A stretch of 64,000 bases of DNA, taken from assembly GCF_905147045.1 (NCBI RefSeq), contig NC_065894.1, positions 1,649,501 to 1,713,500 on the forward strand. Reading direction: 5' to 3'. Under the pieces are notes generated by a model, which saw nothing but the letters and a program-made list of their open reading frames with translations, was not told the DNA's origin and made no database searches. The translations under genes and the position numbers were made by a program. Shown here one piece after another: positions 21,696 through 33,636 of the stretch (position 1 is its first letter; every line of letters begins with the position of its first letter). Origin of the DNA: Nymphalis io. Its lineage: Eukaryota; Arthropoda; Insecta; Lepidoptera; Nymphalidae.

Positions 21696-21740
21696 ATATA
21701 GCAAATTAAGCGGGTAGCTTACCCGCTTAATTTGCTATAT
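21696..21740. other. Perfect 21-bp inverted repeat, 3-nt loop
   Basis: The left arm 21696-21716 and right arm 21720-21740 are exact reverse complements separated by GCT. The arm contains GCAAATTAAGCGGGTA. It is not a part of any repeat family seen here and not inside a coding region. As RNA it would form a very tight hairpin. It may be a small inverted duplication formed during DNA repair or a terminus of an unrecognised element. Confidence 0.9.
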
Positions 21741-22755
21741 ACAAAAATCAAATTTACACGTTAAAAGTGTCCATTCTCCTTAGTAAATCTCCGAGATAAA
21801 TGAAAAAGGTTCTATACGTTTTCAAATTATATTTTTCTGCGGATAAAGTTACGACATACCATATTCCCTGTTATGTAATGATAGAATATAACTTAATAAC
21901 TCAAATGAGATAAATCATAATTTTGGATGAATATGTTTTGTTGTCTTTATTTGTATGCAGAATTCATAAATATTATAACAATATGTACTTCATATTTATT
22001 TATAGTTTGTTTTAGAAATGTTAGCTTCACTTCAATCATAATGGATCTATTGTTGTAGGGCATTCATTATTTTTTTCTTTTATTATCATTTGATTTTTAT
22101 ATTCTTTATTCTCTTATATTCATAATAAAACAATGAAACATATTATTTATAACCGTTGAATATAATTAACTTTAAAAATCAAATAAATATCTTGTATAAT
22201 GTAATGATCATCACTCACAATGAAGACTAGCCAACTGAACAGGACATATTGTAGTGCATGAGTGTGTGTACAAATGCAGGTGTGTGTGTTCGCAAATTCA
22301 ACACGACTGCAAGAAGTTTAGATGCAGGAGTTTCAAATTTTCGAGGAACGGGCGAGAACAACACGGTCAATATCCAAATTCCGGCCTCTTGAGTAATTTG
22401 AACCTAGTACTTCGGGATCTCTGAGCTTATAAACTAGCCCACATATAAACGCCCATTTAAAAAATATTTTCCATTATATTAAATATAATAATAAAAAAAT
22501 ATGATCATGCCAATTATTTAAAGAGTTGACTCGAAATCTCATTATCGGATCGAAATACTTGACATGTTTAACTGTAGCGAGATGATTTTTATAATAAACT
22601 TAATACATTGGATGAGAAATGAGCATCGACTATTGAATTTATGCGGCAGAAGATTTTCGAAATGGTATCGACTTAAAATTTTATTTGAATTGGGGTTTTA
22701 TCTTACCAAGTACCACCATATTCATAAGTTTGGGAATGTTTTTATGGTCATTATC
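21741..22755. other. AT-rich non-coding stretch with a tRNA-like remnant
   Basis: Positions about 22320-22445 contain GGCCTCTTGAGTAATTTGAA followed by CCTAGTACTTCGGGATC, which on the minus strand looks like a degraded tRNA-type SINE head. Nothing else is recognised. Confidence 0.4.
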
Positions 22756-23023
22756 GACGGGCCGGTTGGCGTGGTTGGTAGATACTTGCCATTCACGCCG
22801 AAGGTTGTGGGTTCGGTTCCCACCCAGGACAGACATTTGTGTGCATGAATATGTCTGTTTGTCCTGAGTCCGGGTCTAATTATCTATATAAGTATATATT
22901 TACAAAAGAAAAATAGTATGTGTAGTATATCAGTTGTCTGGTTTCCATAGTACAACCTCTGCTTAGTTTGGGATCAGATGGCCGTGTGTGAATAATGTCC
23001 CAGGATATTATTATTATTATTAC
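22756..23023 (+). repeat. SINE D, full-length, with a 33-bp TSD
   Basis: The reference copy of this family: head GACGGGCCGGTTGGCGTGG, B box GGTTCGGTTCC, body TATCTATATAAGTATATATT, 3' end CAGATGGCCGTGTGTGAATA, then CCCAGGATATT and an ATT tail. Direct repeats of 33 bp (22720-22752 and 23024-23056) differ at two positions, an unusually long target-site duplication containing TTGGGAATGTTTTTATGGTC. Confidence 0.92.
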
Positions 23024-23056
23024 ATTCATAACGTTGGGAATGTTTTTATGGTCATT

Positions 23057-23598
23057 TTCTCTCCTGGAATCGATATTGGATTGAATGACGTGAAACTGGA
23101 ATGAGTTAACACGTGGTTTCAATGACGACGCTGGATGTTTTGATTTCAACTGACGGTATTACTCATTACATAGTATTTTCCCGAATTTGATGATTTGCGG
23201 GTAGACTTAGATTCAAAACAATAAGACTACTTGAATATTTTGTTTTACTATAGTATATTTTTAAGTTTTATTGTGTATTCTAACAAACTGTAACGTGTTG
23301 CGTAAAATTGAAATAAGATTTAAAAGGGCTAGACGTACATTATCGCATGATCAAAAAGTCATCTGCCATAAAATTGCTACAAAACGATGACAAAATGTCG
23401 TCGTAAGATATGGAAATTGTAATCATATCGACTCCTGAATTTACCTTCGAGATTGTAGTATTTTATACGTTACGATATTTTAATCGTGTCGTTTTATTAA
23501 GAGACAATTTATGCGATAAAAGGTTATTACGTAATATAAGTTAATTTTGTGCATTTGATATAATTGAATAGAAGTAATAATTCTATTCTATTTTATAG
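23057..23598. other. AT-rich non-coding stretch
   Basis: No repeat recognised. It ends in a pyrimidine-rich stretch and AG (TTCTATTCTATTTTATAG, 23581-23598) that would serve as a 3' splice site for the segment that follows. Confidence 0.4.
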
Positions 23599-23656
23599 TA
23601 TCTGGTGAAGTCGGTTGTTGAATACAGCGACACTAGTCGCAGTCGTGCTGAAGACC
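23599..23656 (+). other. Possible isolated host exon (58 bp)
   Basis: A 58-bp segment bounded on the left by a pyrimidine-rich tract and AG and on the right by GTGAGT (23657-23662), a strong donor. One frame is open throughout and reads YLVKSVVEYSDTSRSRAED, leaving one extra base; the other two frames contain stops. The base composition is more balanced than in the flanks. I do not recognise the protein. It could be a coding micro-exon, a non-coding exon, or chance. Confidence 0.25.
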
Positions 23657-26600
23657 GTGAGTTACTTACTGCACATGTTTTCGTCTTTCTTTATAAACCA
23701 AGCATGTTTTTTATATACATTGTTAAGCAATAAGTAAAGTTTTATTGACATGATTCTTAAAAAGTTAGAAAAATTTTTACTTATTTTAAAGAAAATACTA
23801 AAAATTAAGATAATATTATGTAGCTGTAATAGAAAGTCTTTTTTTATATTTTATGGGTTGGGTATACAACAAACGTATTCTTTAAAGCTATTATTTTTAT
23901 ATATTTTACATAACATTTTATTTATGTAGATAATTAAAATTAAAGTGAAGTTTTTTAAAGTATTTTTTGTTTAATCGTTACTTATAAAAGGTCAGCGAGT
24001 AAATCTTGATAAACCAATATAAATTGTTCGAATCTTTGCCGATCACCCCCGTGTTTGCTTAGTAGAACATTTTGGCGATATTATTTTAACGTTTTCTCAA
24101 AATGCATAAGTTACTGAAGATTTCTGACAGACACTTATACACATGATTGATTTTGATAACTCTTGTAGACAACAAAATTAATTGAGTTTTTTGAGTTCAT
24201 AATATAATCATTATTTGCTAATTTGATTTAAAATTGCACTTTATAGAAAAAAACAATTAATAAATTTGGAGAAGTCCGCGTTAATAAGCATCGTGATTTA
24301 GAAACGTCCACTCAATAATGAAGGGAACCGTTGTCCCCAAAACATGTCAAGCATTCCTCGATAAATAATCCTTCCTCGGTCAATATGAAATATTAATGAT
24401 AATAATTAATTATATGAGAATAAATTTAATTTTACTTATTATATTATTTTTATCATTACTGTTTTATTACAAAATAAATATAGTAGTTTTCCAAAATGTC
24501 TTTATCCTGAATAAAAACAATTAGAATAAAACATAAACAATACTATATATGAGTCATCTAATTCATTGTCTTTGATAACAGACTAGTTAGCAGTAAGAAA
24601 AAAAAGTATATTTCTATCAACGCAACGGTGATATCTGACCACTAAGAATTAAAAACATAAGATATTTTATTCAAGTAGTGTGTTTACTAAGATATTAAGG
24701 GCATTTTTTAATTATCATGTTATAGCAGTGAAGTAAAAGAATATAAGATTAAATTATTATATGTATTATTCCCAATTTCTTTGCAATAATTGTTTTCAGC
24801 TCAAGTCTATCCAACAAAGCGTGAATTAAAAAGGTTTGATATTTAAAAAAAAAACAAGATTAACTAAGGTCTTCAGTAACCCAATACCATTTTTCAAAAC
24901 CAAGGTTCAATCAACTTAAGCCGTAACTTATAAACAATTGACCCTCGATCTCTTTGCCATTAAATTAGATAAACTTTGATGGAATCTCAATAGGTTTCGT
25001 TTTAAATTATACGATATCGAATGCCTTTTAGTTTATATTGGAATAATTGCTTATAACGTTTAAAAGTCCAGTCTGAAAAGTTTAAAATTATCTATTTGTT
25101 CGTTAAAAGATAAATTGAAATAAATAGATTTCAAGTCCAATTAAATTGTTCAATGAATAATATATCCACATTCAATCGTTTTCGGAAAATCAATTAGTCT
25201 ATGCCTCCAATGGACTTTTTTTGTTATATTTCGGCAAATATTATACGTATGCGATTGATTGTTCCAGAAGCTTCTATGCTTCCATACTTCATTTTCAGTG
25301 ATCTATCAACCACGAAGTTGACTACTCGTGATTCACGCGGGTGCTGGAGTCTAATAATGATTATGACAGAACTTTGAATAAATTTTCTCTTTCAAACTTT
25401 TATTAGACCTGTTAGTATGTGGGTCCAAGAGACTTATAACAATTTCAGTCAACCGATTGAGCTTAAATTTTGCATACATTGTTTGTATTGGTGACAATAC
25501 AACAGTGTATTAAATATCTATACATACCTTTACCTACCGTGTACAAAACCAATTAAATCTACATTTGTTAGTTTAAGTAGCAACCAAACAAGCTGACCAG
25601 GCTGATATTAATGTTTATTTTTATTCTTGACACCCATTAGGGTGTAATATAATGTAATATTTTGTTGTTAATAAATAAAATAAATAAATAGATAAAAAAT
25701 ACTTGTTTTTTTTTAAATATTTTAAATAAATTTAAGCAAATAGTAAAATAAAATATAACATTTTTAATAATTGTTGTATAGATTATTTTCAGTCCGAATG
25801 TAGTTCATTATTACTGATCACTGCGTTAATCTTTACCAGGTTCTTCGAATAGTAGATTAATGGTAGATTCTGTACACTATCAGTCCATAAATCATTCAGT
25901 CTGTAGTGGATGGCTTTAATCGCTAGGCTATCAGGTGTACTAGCTCTAACTATTTACCTATTCCAATCTCATTAGTAACGAAACTATATAAATATTTAAA
26001 CTCAACATATGGAATGAGATGATATAGAGACTCCAGTTTGTGGCGAAAGAATCGAGAAAATTGCGAACAAATATATAATAACATTATAAATATGAATGTT
26101 CGTGTGCGTGTGTATACACACGTAAGTAGTTATCACTCTAAAAATCGAACTTCCATTCCATTCCATTCCATTTAGCTTAAAAAATTAACTTAATATATTC
26201 AGAGTTCGAGTTATCTTAAACCTTCGAAATTTCAAAGCAAACAGCCTACAAAAGTAAGTACTACGTCACACATCGGGTCGAACGACTTATCGAAAGTTAA
26301 GACTTATTGACAAACAAACTATTTAATTCATCAAAATAACCATTAGCCAATCTAAATTGAGATCTAACACCTGCACACAAAGTTCATATATGTACATCCA
26401 AATGAACGCACGTAAGTTTGCATTTCTAATTCCAATACAAATTAAACACATCACTCGATAAATTATGTTCATATCAAATTTGTACTTTATGTCAATGGTC
26501 TTAGAGTTTATTGTTTATTCGAAGGAATGTAGTTTCGTTTTAGTTGTGTTAACTATGAACGTTCGAATCCGTTTGAAACCCAATTTACATGTAAATCGTT

Positions 26601-26787
26601 GAAGTCGCTCCAGATCAACTTTGTTGTTCAAGAGTTAGAGGGACGTGTTAAGCCAGTGCCGTAATAGATTGCTTTTGTTTACGCACGTTTGACGCTACAT
26701 CGTACAATTAGATATGTTTATGCAAAATTGATCACAAACATGTGAAGTGATGTGTGGAATTGACGGCTCTATTTTTGATATATTTTC
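23657..26787. other. Long AT-rich non-coding stretch
   Basis: No coding sequence or family repeat recognised over about 3 kb. Features of note: 25130-25350 is less AT-rich and non-repetitive; 25895-25960 looks like a faint tRNA-type remnant; 26151-26172 is (ATTCC)4-like; 26490-26710 is non-repetitive with several CpGs. If the segment at 23599 is an exon, this is intron. Confidence 0.4.
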
Positions 26788-27075
26788 ACTGCCTCGTTGG
26801 TCCAGTAGCTAGATGAAAGGCCGCAGATCTCGAGGTCCTGCATTCAAACACCAAGTTGAGCCAGTTATCATGAGTAGCCCGTAGTCTGAGCTGGAAGTGT
26901 GTACACACCCGTGACACGTAAAATACTTAAAACCGTTGGTATTGCGCCTAAACTCTTTTCGGTCGTGTTAGGTAGCCGTCCATCTGCATTATGAGAGTGC
27001 AACTGTGTTTGTGCACTATGATATGTTTTGCGAAGTTGACTAATCTCTCTTAAGATTACCCGCCGTGTGAAACAA
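26788..27075 (+). repeat. SINE C, diverged, internally shortened
   Basis: The head ACTGCCTCGTTGGTCCAGTA, a degraded B box (CATTCAAACACC), GGAAGTGTGTACACACCCGT, AAACCGTTGGTATTGCGCC, CTAATCTCTCTTAAGATTAC and the 3' end CCGCCGTGTG are in the family order. The (ATT)n tail is lost. Confidence 0.82.
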
Positions 27076-27295
27076 ATTATATAATTAGAACAAAGAACTA
27101 ATTTAATTCAGCGCCAAGTCCGAACACATGTAAAACAAACATTACATAACAAAACAACCACAGATAAGCTTTAGTTAACTATCAATGCGTTTCTAAATAC
27201 GCAACTGGCCGTTAAAAAAATATAAAATCGATTCTTAATGTACAACTAGATAGGTATCAGAAACCGAGTTAAAAAAAATAATTCCATTTTTATAA

Positions 27296-27520
27296 TGTGA
27301 ACGTTCCACTGAGGAGAAGGCTTGGAACTTATTCCACCACACTGCTCCAATGCGGGTTGGTGGAATACACATGTGGCAGAATTTCAGTGAAATTAAATAC
27401 ATGCAGGTTTCCTCAAGATGTTTTCCTTCTCCATCAAGCAAGATACGAATTATAAACACAAATTAAGCACATGAAAATTCAGTGATGCTTGCCCGGGCTT
27501 GAACTCATGATCATTGGTTA
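27296..27520 (-). repeat. SINE A, partial
   Basis: Minus-strand copy with the tail shortened (starts near GTTCCACTGAGGAGAAGGC), the full middle (CTGCTCCAATGCGGGTTGG, GTGGCAGAATTTCAGTGAAA) and the head side up to GATCATTGGTTAAAA. The last part of the tRNA-like head is missing. Confidence 0.85.
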
Positions 27521-27866
27521 AAAATAAAATTATGACAAAATTTTCCGTATGACAAAATTACGAAAAAAAAATCGCTTCTAGCTTTGGCTTTATTAACTAA
27601 AAACATATCAAAATAACAAAAGGGTGTATGTTTTGTGGAAAATACTAATGTAGATACAGCGCATATATTCGTCATTAATCATATTTAACATATTTGTGTC
27701 ATTTCTCTTTGAAATACTTGAAAATTTGAGTTTATAAGTGTGAAAAATGTTCTTAAATATATGCTAACCCATCTTATTTCCTTGAGCATTTTTATTTTTC
27801 ATTCTGAGTATTAGTGTGAAATTTAATTAGTGATTATGCTTTTCTAAATATAAATCGCAACTTACA
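27521..27866. other. AT-rich non-coding stretch
   Basis: No gene or repeat recognised. Confidence 0.4.
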
Positions 27867-27972
27867 ATGAGGCTTGTCCTTTCATTACACTGGTTCACTC
27901 ACGCTTTATATCGAAATAACATCACAAAGCGTTGCGGTAGAATAATTGATGAGCCTGTGGTACCTACCTTGA
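27867..27972 (-). repeat. Repeat B fragment
   Basis: GGCTTGTCCTTTCATTACAC, TGGTTCACTCACGC and GGTAGAATAATTGATGAGCC match the 5' half of repeat B on the minus strand. Old copy. Confidence 0.65.
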
Positions 27973-28217
27973 TTGAACAAGATAACTGTGACAAAGAGAA
28001 TACGACTTTGATAAGTCACACAATAGTGGATTTAGTTTAACATTGGTAAGGATTACGCGATACGGTCCAACACTCGTAGATGAATATGTTTAATCAAAAT
28101 GTTTTTATTGTATAAATATGATTACATTATTTCTCGTTATTTCTTTCTTTATCATATCAAAATTGTGAACAGTACAATAGGCTAAAATAAATCCTTTGAG
28201 TGATTTTCTTTGATTTC

Positions 28218-28356
28218 CTTATTGATCTAATGGAGTGGCCGCAGATCGCGAGGCCGAAATGACGAAAAGTTATTGGGATTTTTTATTGAACAATCAGTAG
28301 CAGCCTGGAGTCTGGAAGTTGGAAGTGTGTGTACTGTCGTGTGTCGGAAAGCACGT
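28218..28356 (+). repeat. SINE C fragment
   Basis: TTGATCTAATGGAGTGGCCG, AAAAGTTATTGGGATTTTTT, CAGTAGCAGCCTGGAGTCTG and GTCGGAAAGCACGTAAAG match the head and first body part of SINE C, with deletions. A 78-codon frame starting inside it is not a gene I recognise. Confidence 0.72.
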
Positions 28357-30357
28357 AAAGTCAGAAAGTATAGGCATTATACATTATTTTCTAAAGTGAA
28401 ACTGCAACGAGAAATATGTACAAAGGTCCCGTTTGAGTGCAACGTTTTTTGTCGCACGTTTTATATTTTATGCGCACTTTTTGGAGCGAAAATTAGTGTA
28501 GTAACTTAAAATTTAAGAAAAACATTTTTATTAGTAACGTATCATATTGTAACGTTACACGCAAAAATGAGTTTGAATTTTGATACAAGTACTGAGTGCT
28601 ACGTTTTTATGTGTAATGTGGAAAACACATACACACACAATAAAAAAAAATACAAAAAAATATATTGTGTTGTGAATTATATGTGTACGTCTGAATTTCG
28701 TCCGGTAATAGGCTGTCGAACACATTATTAAATGTTAGTTGCATTTGAACTGCCATCACAACTAAGGTAACGTTTTCTATAGTAACGTTTGCGTAAGTAG
28801 TAGTAACGTTTTCTATGTGTAAATTTCAATGAATATCTGATGTAAAGAGTTTTAGGACTTATTGAGTTGCACTTATTGTTATTTTATGATAAAAACTGAA
28901 GAAATCTTTGTTTCTTATAAAGTTATATTTCCTTATTATTCATAGTATTTGTTTATAAGAACTTGGTGGGGGGCTCTGTTTTAGCCCTTACGGTTGGTAG
29001 CTAGGTACGTAAGTACATAAGTGGGCACTTATCACATATTCTATCACTAATTGTTGTGATCCAGCTTAAAAGGTGTTTGAGCCAGTATAAATACTGCCTG
29101 CAATGACAACGAAAGACAATCTATCTATAGTCAATGCGATAATATTTCTCACAGTATTAATGTTTTTAGACAGTGATTACCACTCAGGTGATTCATTAGC
29201 AAGTCTACCCACATATTGTTAAATAAAAAAATAAGACTATAACAAGAATCTTCCTCGTAAATGTGTAGTTCAGCGAGTTAAATATAAGTGACGTGAAGGC
29301 AAGCACTTTGGAATGAGACAAACTTAAATCCAAACTGCTTCCCGCAACACTTTATACATACTTCGCGGTGTGCTCACGTCTATACGTGCTCACGTTCGGT
29401 AACTATGTGGAAATTTCGAATCTACGATATTGCAAGTAAGTGTAAAGTTCACCAGATTTTCGTCTTGTTTTTGTATTCTGGTTACGTGAATAGATTGAAC
29501 AAGGGTGTGTTGAAAAGGATCATTTATGCATTATGTTATAAGTAATAATAACCGTGTTCGCCGGTTTAGTGGGTAGGTAGCTTGTAGGGCTGCAGATGAT
29601 GAGACTCAGCTTACCTCAACTAAATTGTTGATAATCAGGTACACATGATTTTGTGTGGGTAAATTCAGTTCAGTTCAAATTTAAAAATAAAATATTGTTT
29701 GTATAACGATAATATATTTTTTATGGTAGTGTAAGGTCAGAAACATAGAAACAAACATGAAATGTACTTTAGTGTTTATATTACTTTGATTACACTCGTA
29801 ATGTTATTATAGTTTATTGAGAAAAAAAACTGGATAATTAATTATTATTTTTACTTAAGTTACTTAATCGAGCCTCGCTGGTTCTCGATATTTTTTTATA
29901 ATCTTTTCTTTTTATTTTATAATAATAAAAGGTGCTAATTACATTTTATAATTTCGAACAACAACTTCTCCTGTCACATACAGGTACATCCTCTTTCAAA
30001 AATACATTTGTTTCTTAATTCAGTTGCTGTAGCGCTGTTGAGACGAGAGTATTATAGAAAAAAAAATCATAGCTTTGTATTCATTGTCATATTTTAGTTA
30101 AAATAACTATGTATACAATATTCTTCAGAATAAGTTGTAGAATATGTGATATTGAGACAATCGTTTTAAAGAAACGAGATCGCGTGTCCAGAGGCGTGCA
30201 AAGGACGCGCGGGTGAAATCTGAAACTATGCTAGCTTTAAGCGCGCACTCATAGACTTACAAAGATTATTGATGTAAGACGATGATATCAAAATAAATGA
30301 ATTAATTTTAGGAGAACGTTGAATCGTCGGGTGTATAATATATTGTAATTGTAACAT
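28357..30357. other. AT-rich non-coding stretch
   Basis: Holds a degraded repeat B-like piece near 29020-29110 (ATCCAGCTTAAAAGGTGTTT, GAGCCAGTATAA) and a faint tRNA-like piece near 29555-29640. The phrase at 29375-29435, before GTAAGT, is not repeat-like, but I see no open frame worth calling. Confidence 0.4.
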
Positions 30358-30378
30358 ACATATATATATATATATATG

Positions 30379-30452
<74 letters not shown>
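30358..30452. repeat. (TA)n microsatellite, about 95 bp
   Basis: Nearly pure TA dinucleotides with one short interruption (GTATAA near 30377). The 61-codon Tyr/Ile frame across it is an artefact. Confidence 0.92.
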
Positions 30453-30454
<2 letters not shown>

Positions 30455-30546
30455 CATTTGCAATTATAAGCAATAAGCAATCGATTACATCGTGTTTGTT
30501 ATAACAATTTTAAGTTTTTTTTTGTATATCACGTTGGCTTTGTTTT

Positions 30547-30852
30547 AAATAAATAACAGTAACAGTCTGTAAATGTCCCACTGCTGGGCTAAGGCCTCCT
30601 CTACTCTATTTGAGGAGAATGTCTTGGAGCTTATCCCACCACGCTGCTCCAATGCGGCTTGGTGGAATACACGTGACAGAATTTCAGTAAATTATAACAT
30701 GCAGGTTTCCTTACGATGTTTTCCTTCACCGTCAAGCACGAGATGAATTATAACAAAAATTAAACACGTGAAAATTCAGTGGTGCTTGCCCGAGTCCCGC
30801 ACGATCATCGGTTATGGTTCACGCGTTCTTACCACTGGGCCATCTCGGCTTA
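30547..30852 (-). repeat. SINE A, nearly full-length
   Basis: Minus-strand copy: the tail CAGTAACAGTCTGTAAATGT, the middle GCTGCTCCAATGCGGCTTGG, the head ACCACTGGGCCATCTCGGC. The B box is damaged (CCCGAGTCCCGCACGATC). A 9-bp TTAAATAAA on both sides may be its duplication, but it is low complexity. Confidence 0.87.
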
Positions 30853-32054
30853 AATAAAAAAATACATCTTTATTTATATTGTCATTTGATCATCAAATTG
30901 TTTCCAAAGTTTATCTCATACTTGGTGAAACCTACAAGTCTGCACTAATTAATATAAAATTATGAGTATAATACTATTAATGTTGAATATTACACTATTA
31001 ACCTGTACACGTAATTAAATTACAAGGATGTACATTAACGCTTACGCTGGTGCTTTTAAATATTAACATACGCTCTAATTAAGCATATTCTGAACGCATT
31101 GTTATCAAAATACAGGCTGAAAACTACGCATCAATCTTTGCAAATCTAACTACCAATGTTTGATCAAACACTTTATTTACTTAGGACATCTAAGGCAACC
31201 AAACATTTGTGTTTGGTTACAAATATTTGTGAAGTCTGAATATATAAAGGTTCTTTGTACTTTTAAATGGGATTTCAAATAGATTGCTTTTTAACACTCA
31301 ATTTAACGCACGCGCTTAATTGATTTAAATAGTTTCATTAATTTTCTTTATTAAAAACCTGGTAGGATTCTTCACGACGTTAATCTTCGGTTGCCGTCAC
31401 AAACGTATTTTGTTATAATAAAACTTGGCCATCACGCCAAGTCGGGGAGATGTAAAATATCGAAATCGATGGTTTCTAAAAGAATTTATAATTAAAAAAA
31501 AAAAACACATTTATTTTAAGAATGTATTTTCATTTGCTTAAACAATATTAATCTAAATAATAAAAAGAAAATATTATAATATTAGCGCGCACATGTATTA
31601 CACACACAAAGAAGCAACGATGTACTACTATGTAGTACACACAACACACAAGGGATAAGAGAGCGTCGTTGAGACGTTTGTTTTCACGGCATACGAGCTG
31701 ATCTTACTGAACGTGCATCAATAGACGTTCCACATCAATAACCTAAATATATTTAAAGTAGAGTGAAGGACGCGTTTTATAGTTAAAATTACAGTAATAA
31801 ACATTTGCATTTATTCATATGTACATACTAAAACTTAGATAATATATAATCTTTATTCAAGAAGGCTTTATAGGTGCAAGTCTATAGACAATGAGCAAGA
31901 TTAAATTAAATTTAAAGCGAACACTGAATTAGACATACATTCAACCAAGAAGAAATGAATTTGCTTTTTATTTATTTACTTAGAATACCTATTTCAATCA
32001 GGTTGAATGTCAACTAATAGCTAATGGTAAGTGAATCTCAACGACCATATATAT
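30853..32054. other. AT-rich non-coding stretch
   Basis: No gene or family repeat. 31560-31740 is richer in CA/GC and contains a small palindrome TGTACTACTATGTAGTACA. A short TA run lies at 32049-32061. Confidence 0.4.
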
Positions 32055-32172
32055 ATATATGTTATGTCCTTTGTGCCTGTAGTTACACTGGTTGATTCAC
32101 CCTTTAAGCGAAACAATATTAAGTTGTGCTGTTTCGGGGTAGGATGTGTGATGTGTGTGTGGTACCATCACG
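32055..32172 (-). repeat. Repeat B fragment
   Basis: TGTTATGTCCTTTGTGCCTG and TAGTTACACTGGTTGATTCA match the repeat B middle on the minus strand. Diverged. Confidence 0.7.
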
Positions 32173-32207
32173 TAAAAATTGTACTTACCTAAGTACAATG
32201 CTATTTT

Positions 32208-32553
32208 ACTGCCTCGTTGGTGTAGTGGCTTGAGAATAAGGTCGCAGACGACGTCCTGGGTTCAATTACCAGGTCGGCCCAATAAAAAGTTATTGGGTTT
32301 TTGGGTCATAAAGTTAGAAGTGTCCCTGAACTCTGAACTCCCGTGCCTCGAAAAGCACGTAAAGCCGTTGGTCCTGCGCCTAAACTCTTTCCGGTCGTGT
32401 CGGATTGCCGTCCCATCGGCTTATGAGAGGTAGGGAAGGGAGAGTGCACCTGTGCTTGCGCGCACACTTGTGCACTTTAATATCTCCTGCGCAGTTGGCT
32501 AATCTGTCTTGACTGGCGCCGTGACTGAAATTGGTCTGGAAGACATTATTATT
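32208..32553 (+). repeat. SINE C, nearly full-length
   Basis: The head ACTGCCTCGTTGGTGTAGTG, B box GGTTCAATTACC, body AAAGCCGTTGGTCCTGCGCC and GTGCACCTGTGCTTGCGCGC, 3' end GGCGCCGTGACTGAAATTGG and an ATT tail. A 13-bp ACTTACCTAAGTA occurs at 32183-32195 and 32554-32566. It is probably the target-site duplication, although 12 extra bases separate the left copy from the head. Confidence 0.88.
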
Positions 32554-32566
32554 ACTTACCTAAGTA

Positions 32567-33407
32567 ACTTATTAAAATTATACATACGTATTACCTTTTT
32601 TGAGGCTCAAAAAATTTTACAAAAAAAAAGAAAATTAAAACATAATATTCAACTGTCCCCTATTCAGTCGGTATCAGCGCCTTGATTTGCGGATATATTC
32701 GACATCCTAAACAAACTGTCACAAACTGGACCAAACAAACAAGAGCTCGTTTGTATTGTTTGTAAATAAGACAGGGTCACGCTCCTCTCCTGATTATCAA
32801 ACATCATATGATTTACTGAATCAATGACCATTGAATCAAGGCTCAGAACAATTATAATACATAGTAGCAGTTTATTAATATCACAATGCTGAAGCTACTT
32901 ACTCCGGTAAGGCTATTCGGCAGAAAACAGTCGTCAAATGTCAGAAAGTGATATGCGATATTGACCATAATAATTTTAACATTTTATGAATACACGTGTC
33001 AAAATAGTATATCAACTTAAGTCGGCTGTCAACATTTCACGGATGAGTGAGTGAGTTCTTAAGAATAGCACTGCTGTTTCAGAATAATATATTCAAAATT
33101 CTCCACCACACTCTTCTCCTTTTGGAGTATAAAAATATACTTATGAATAAATTACATCGGACAGTAGCAAATTTTCTCAAGATGTTTTTCTTCACTGAGG
33201 CGAAGACAAAACCTGATGAATTACAAAAATAAACTACAGACTCAACGTTCCAAGATTTAACCTTAAAATCTTCAAAAAACGTCCCTGCGTTCTATTGATT
33301 GGGTAATATGTTTTTTATTTATTATAATTGGGTAATATATGGTATGTTTTGTATTAAAGATTATGCTTAATGAACTCTACTTAGAGGATGTTTTTTTTTA
33401 ATATAAA
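32567..33407. other. Non-coding stretch with degraded repeats
   Basis: 32925-33030 is a repeat F copy (GTCAAATGTCAGAAAGTGAT, ACACGTGTCAAAATAGTATA). 33090-33235 is SINE A-like but very diverged (TTCTCCACCACACTCTTCTC, TTCTTCACTGAGGCGAAG). The rest is AT-rich. Confidence 0.5.
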
Positions 33408-33636
33408 ATAGGCGGACGGGCAGACGGGTACCTGATGATAAATAATCACCATCGTAAAAACATTGGCTATTTAAAAAAAAATTGCCATTCCTTGCATTGC
33501 CAAAGCGCTAACAACCTTAGTAAGATGTTATGTGCCTTAGGCCTGTAATCACACTGGTTCACTCACCTTTCAATTCAGAACATAATAATACTAAGAATTA
33601 CTGAGTAGCGATGGAATATCTGATGAAAAGGTAGTA
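33408..33636 (-). repeat. Repeat B, nearly complete, diverged
   Basis: TAGGCGGACGGGCAGACGGG, ACCTGATGATAAATAATCAC, GATGTTATGTGCCTTAGGCC and GATGGAATATCTGATGAAAA match the family in order on the minus strand. Confidence 0.78.

Noticed and set aside
26151..26172. Satellite (ATTCC)n array
   Set aside because: Only about four units; chance or slippage.
30288..30473. Small Tyr/Ile-rich protein
   Set aside because: Translation of a TA microsatellite.
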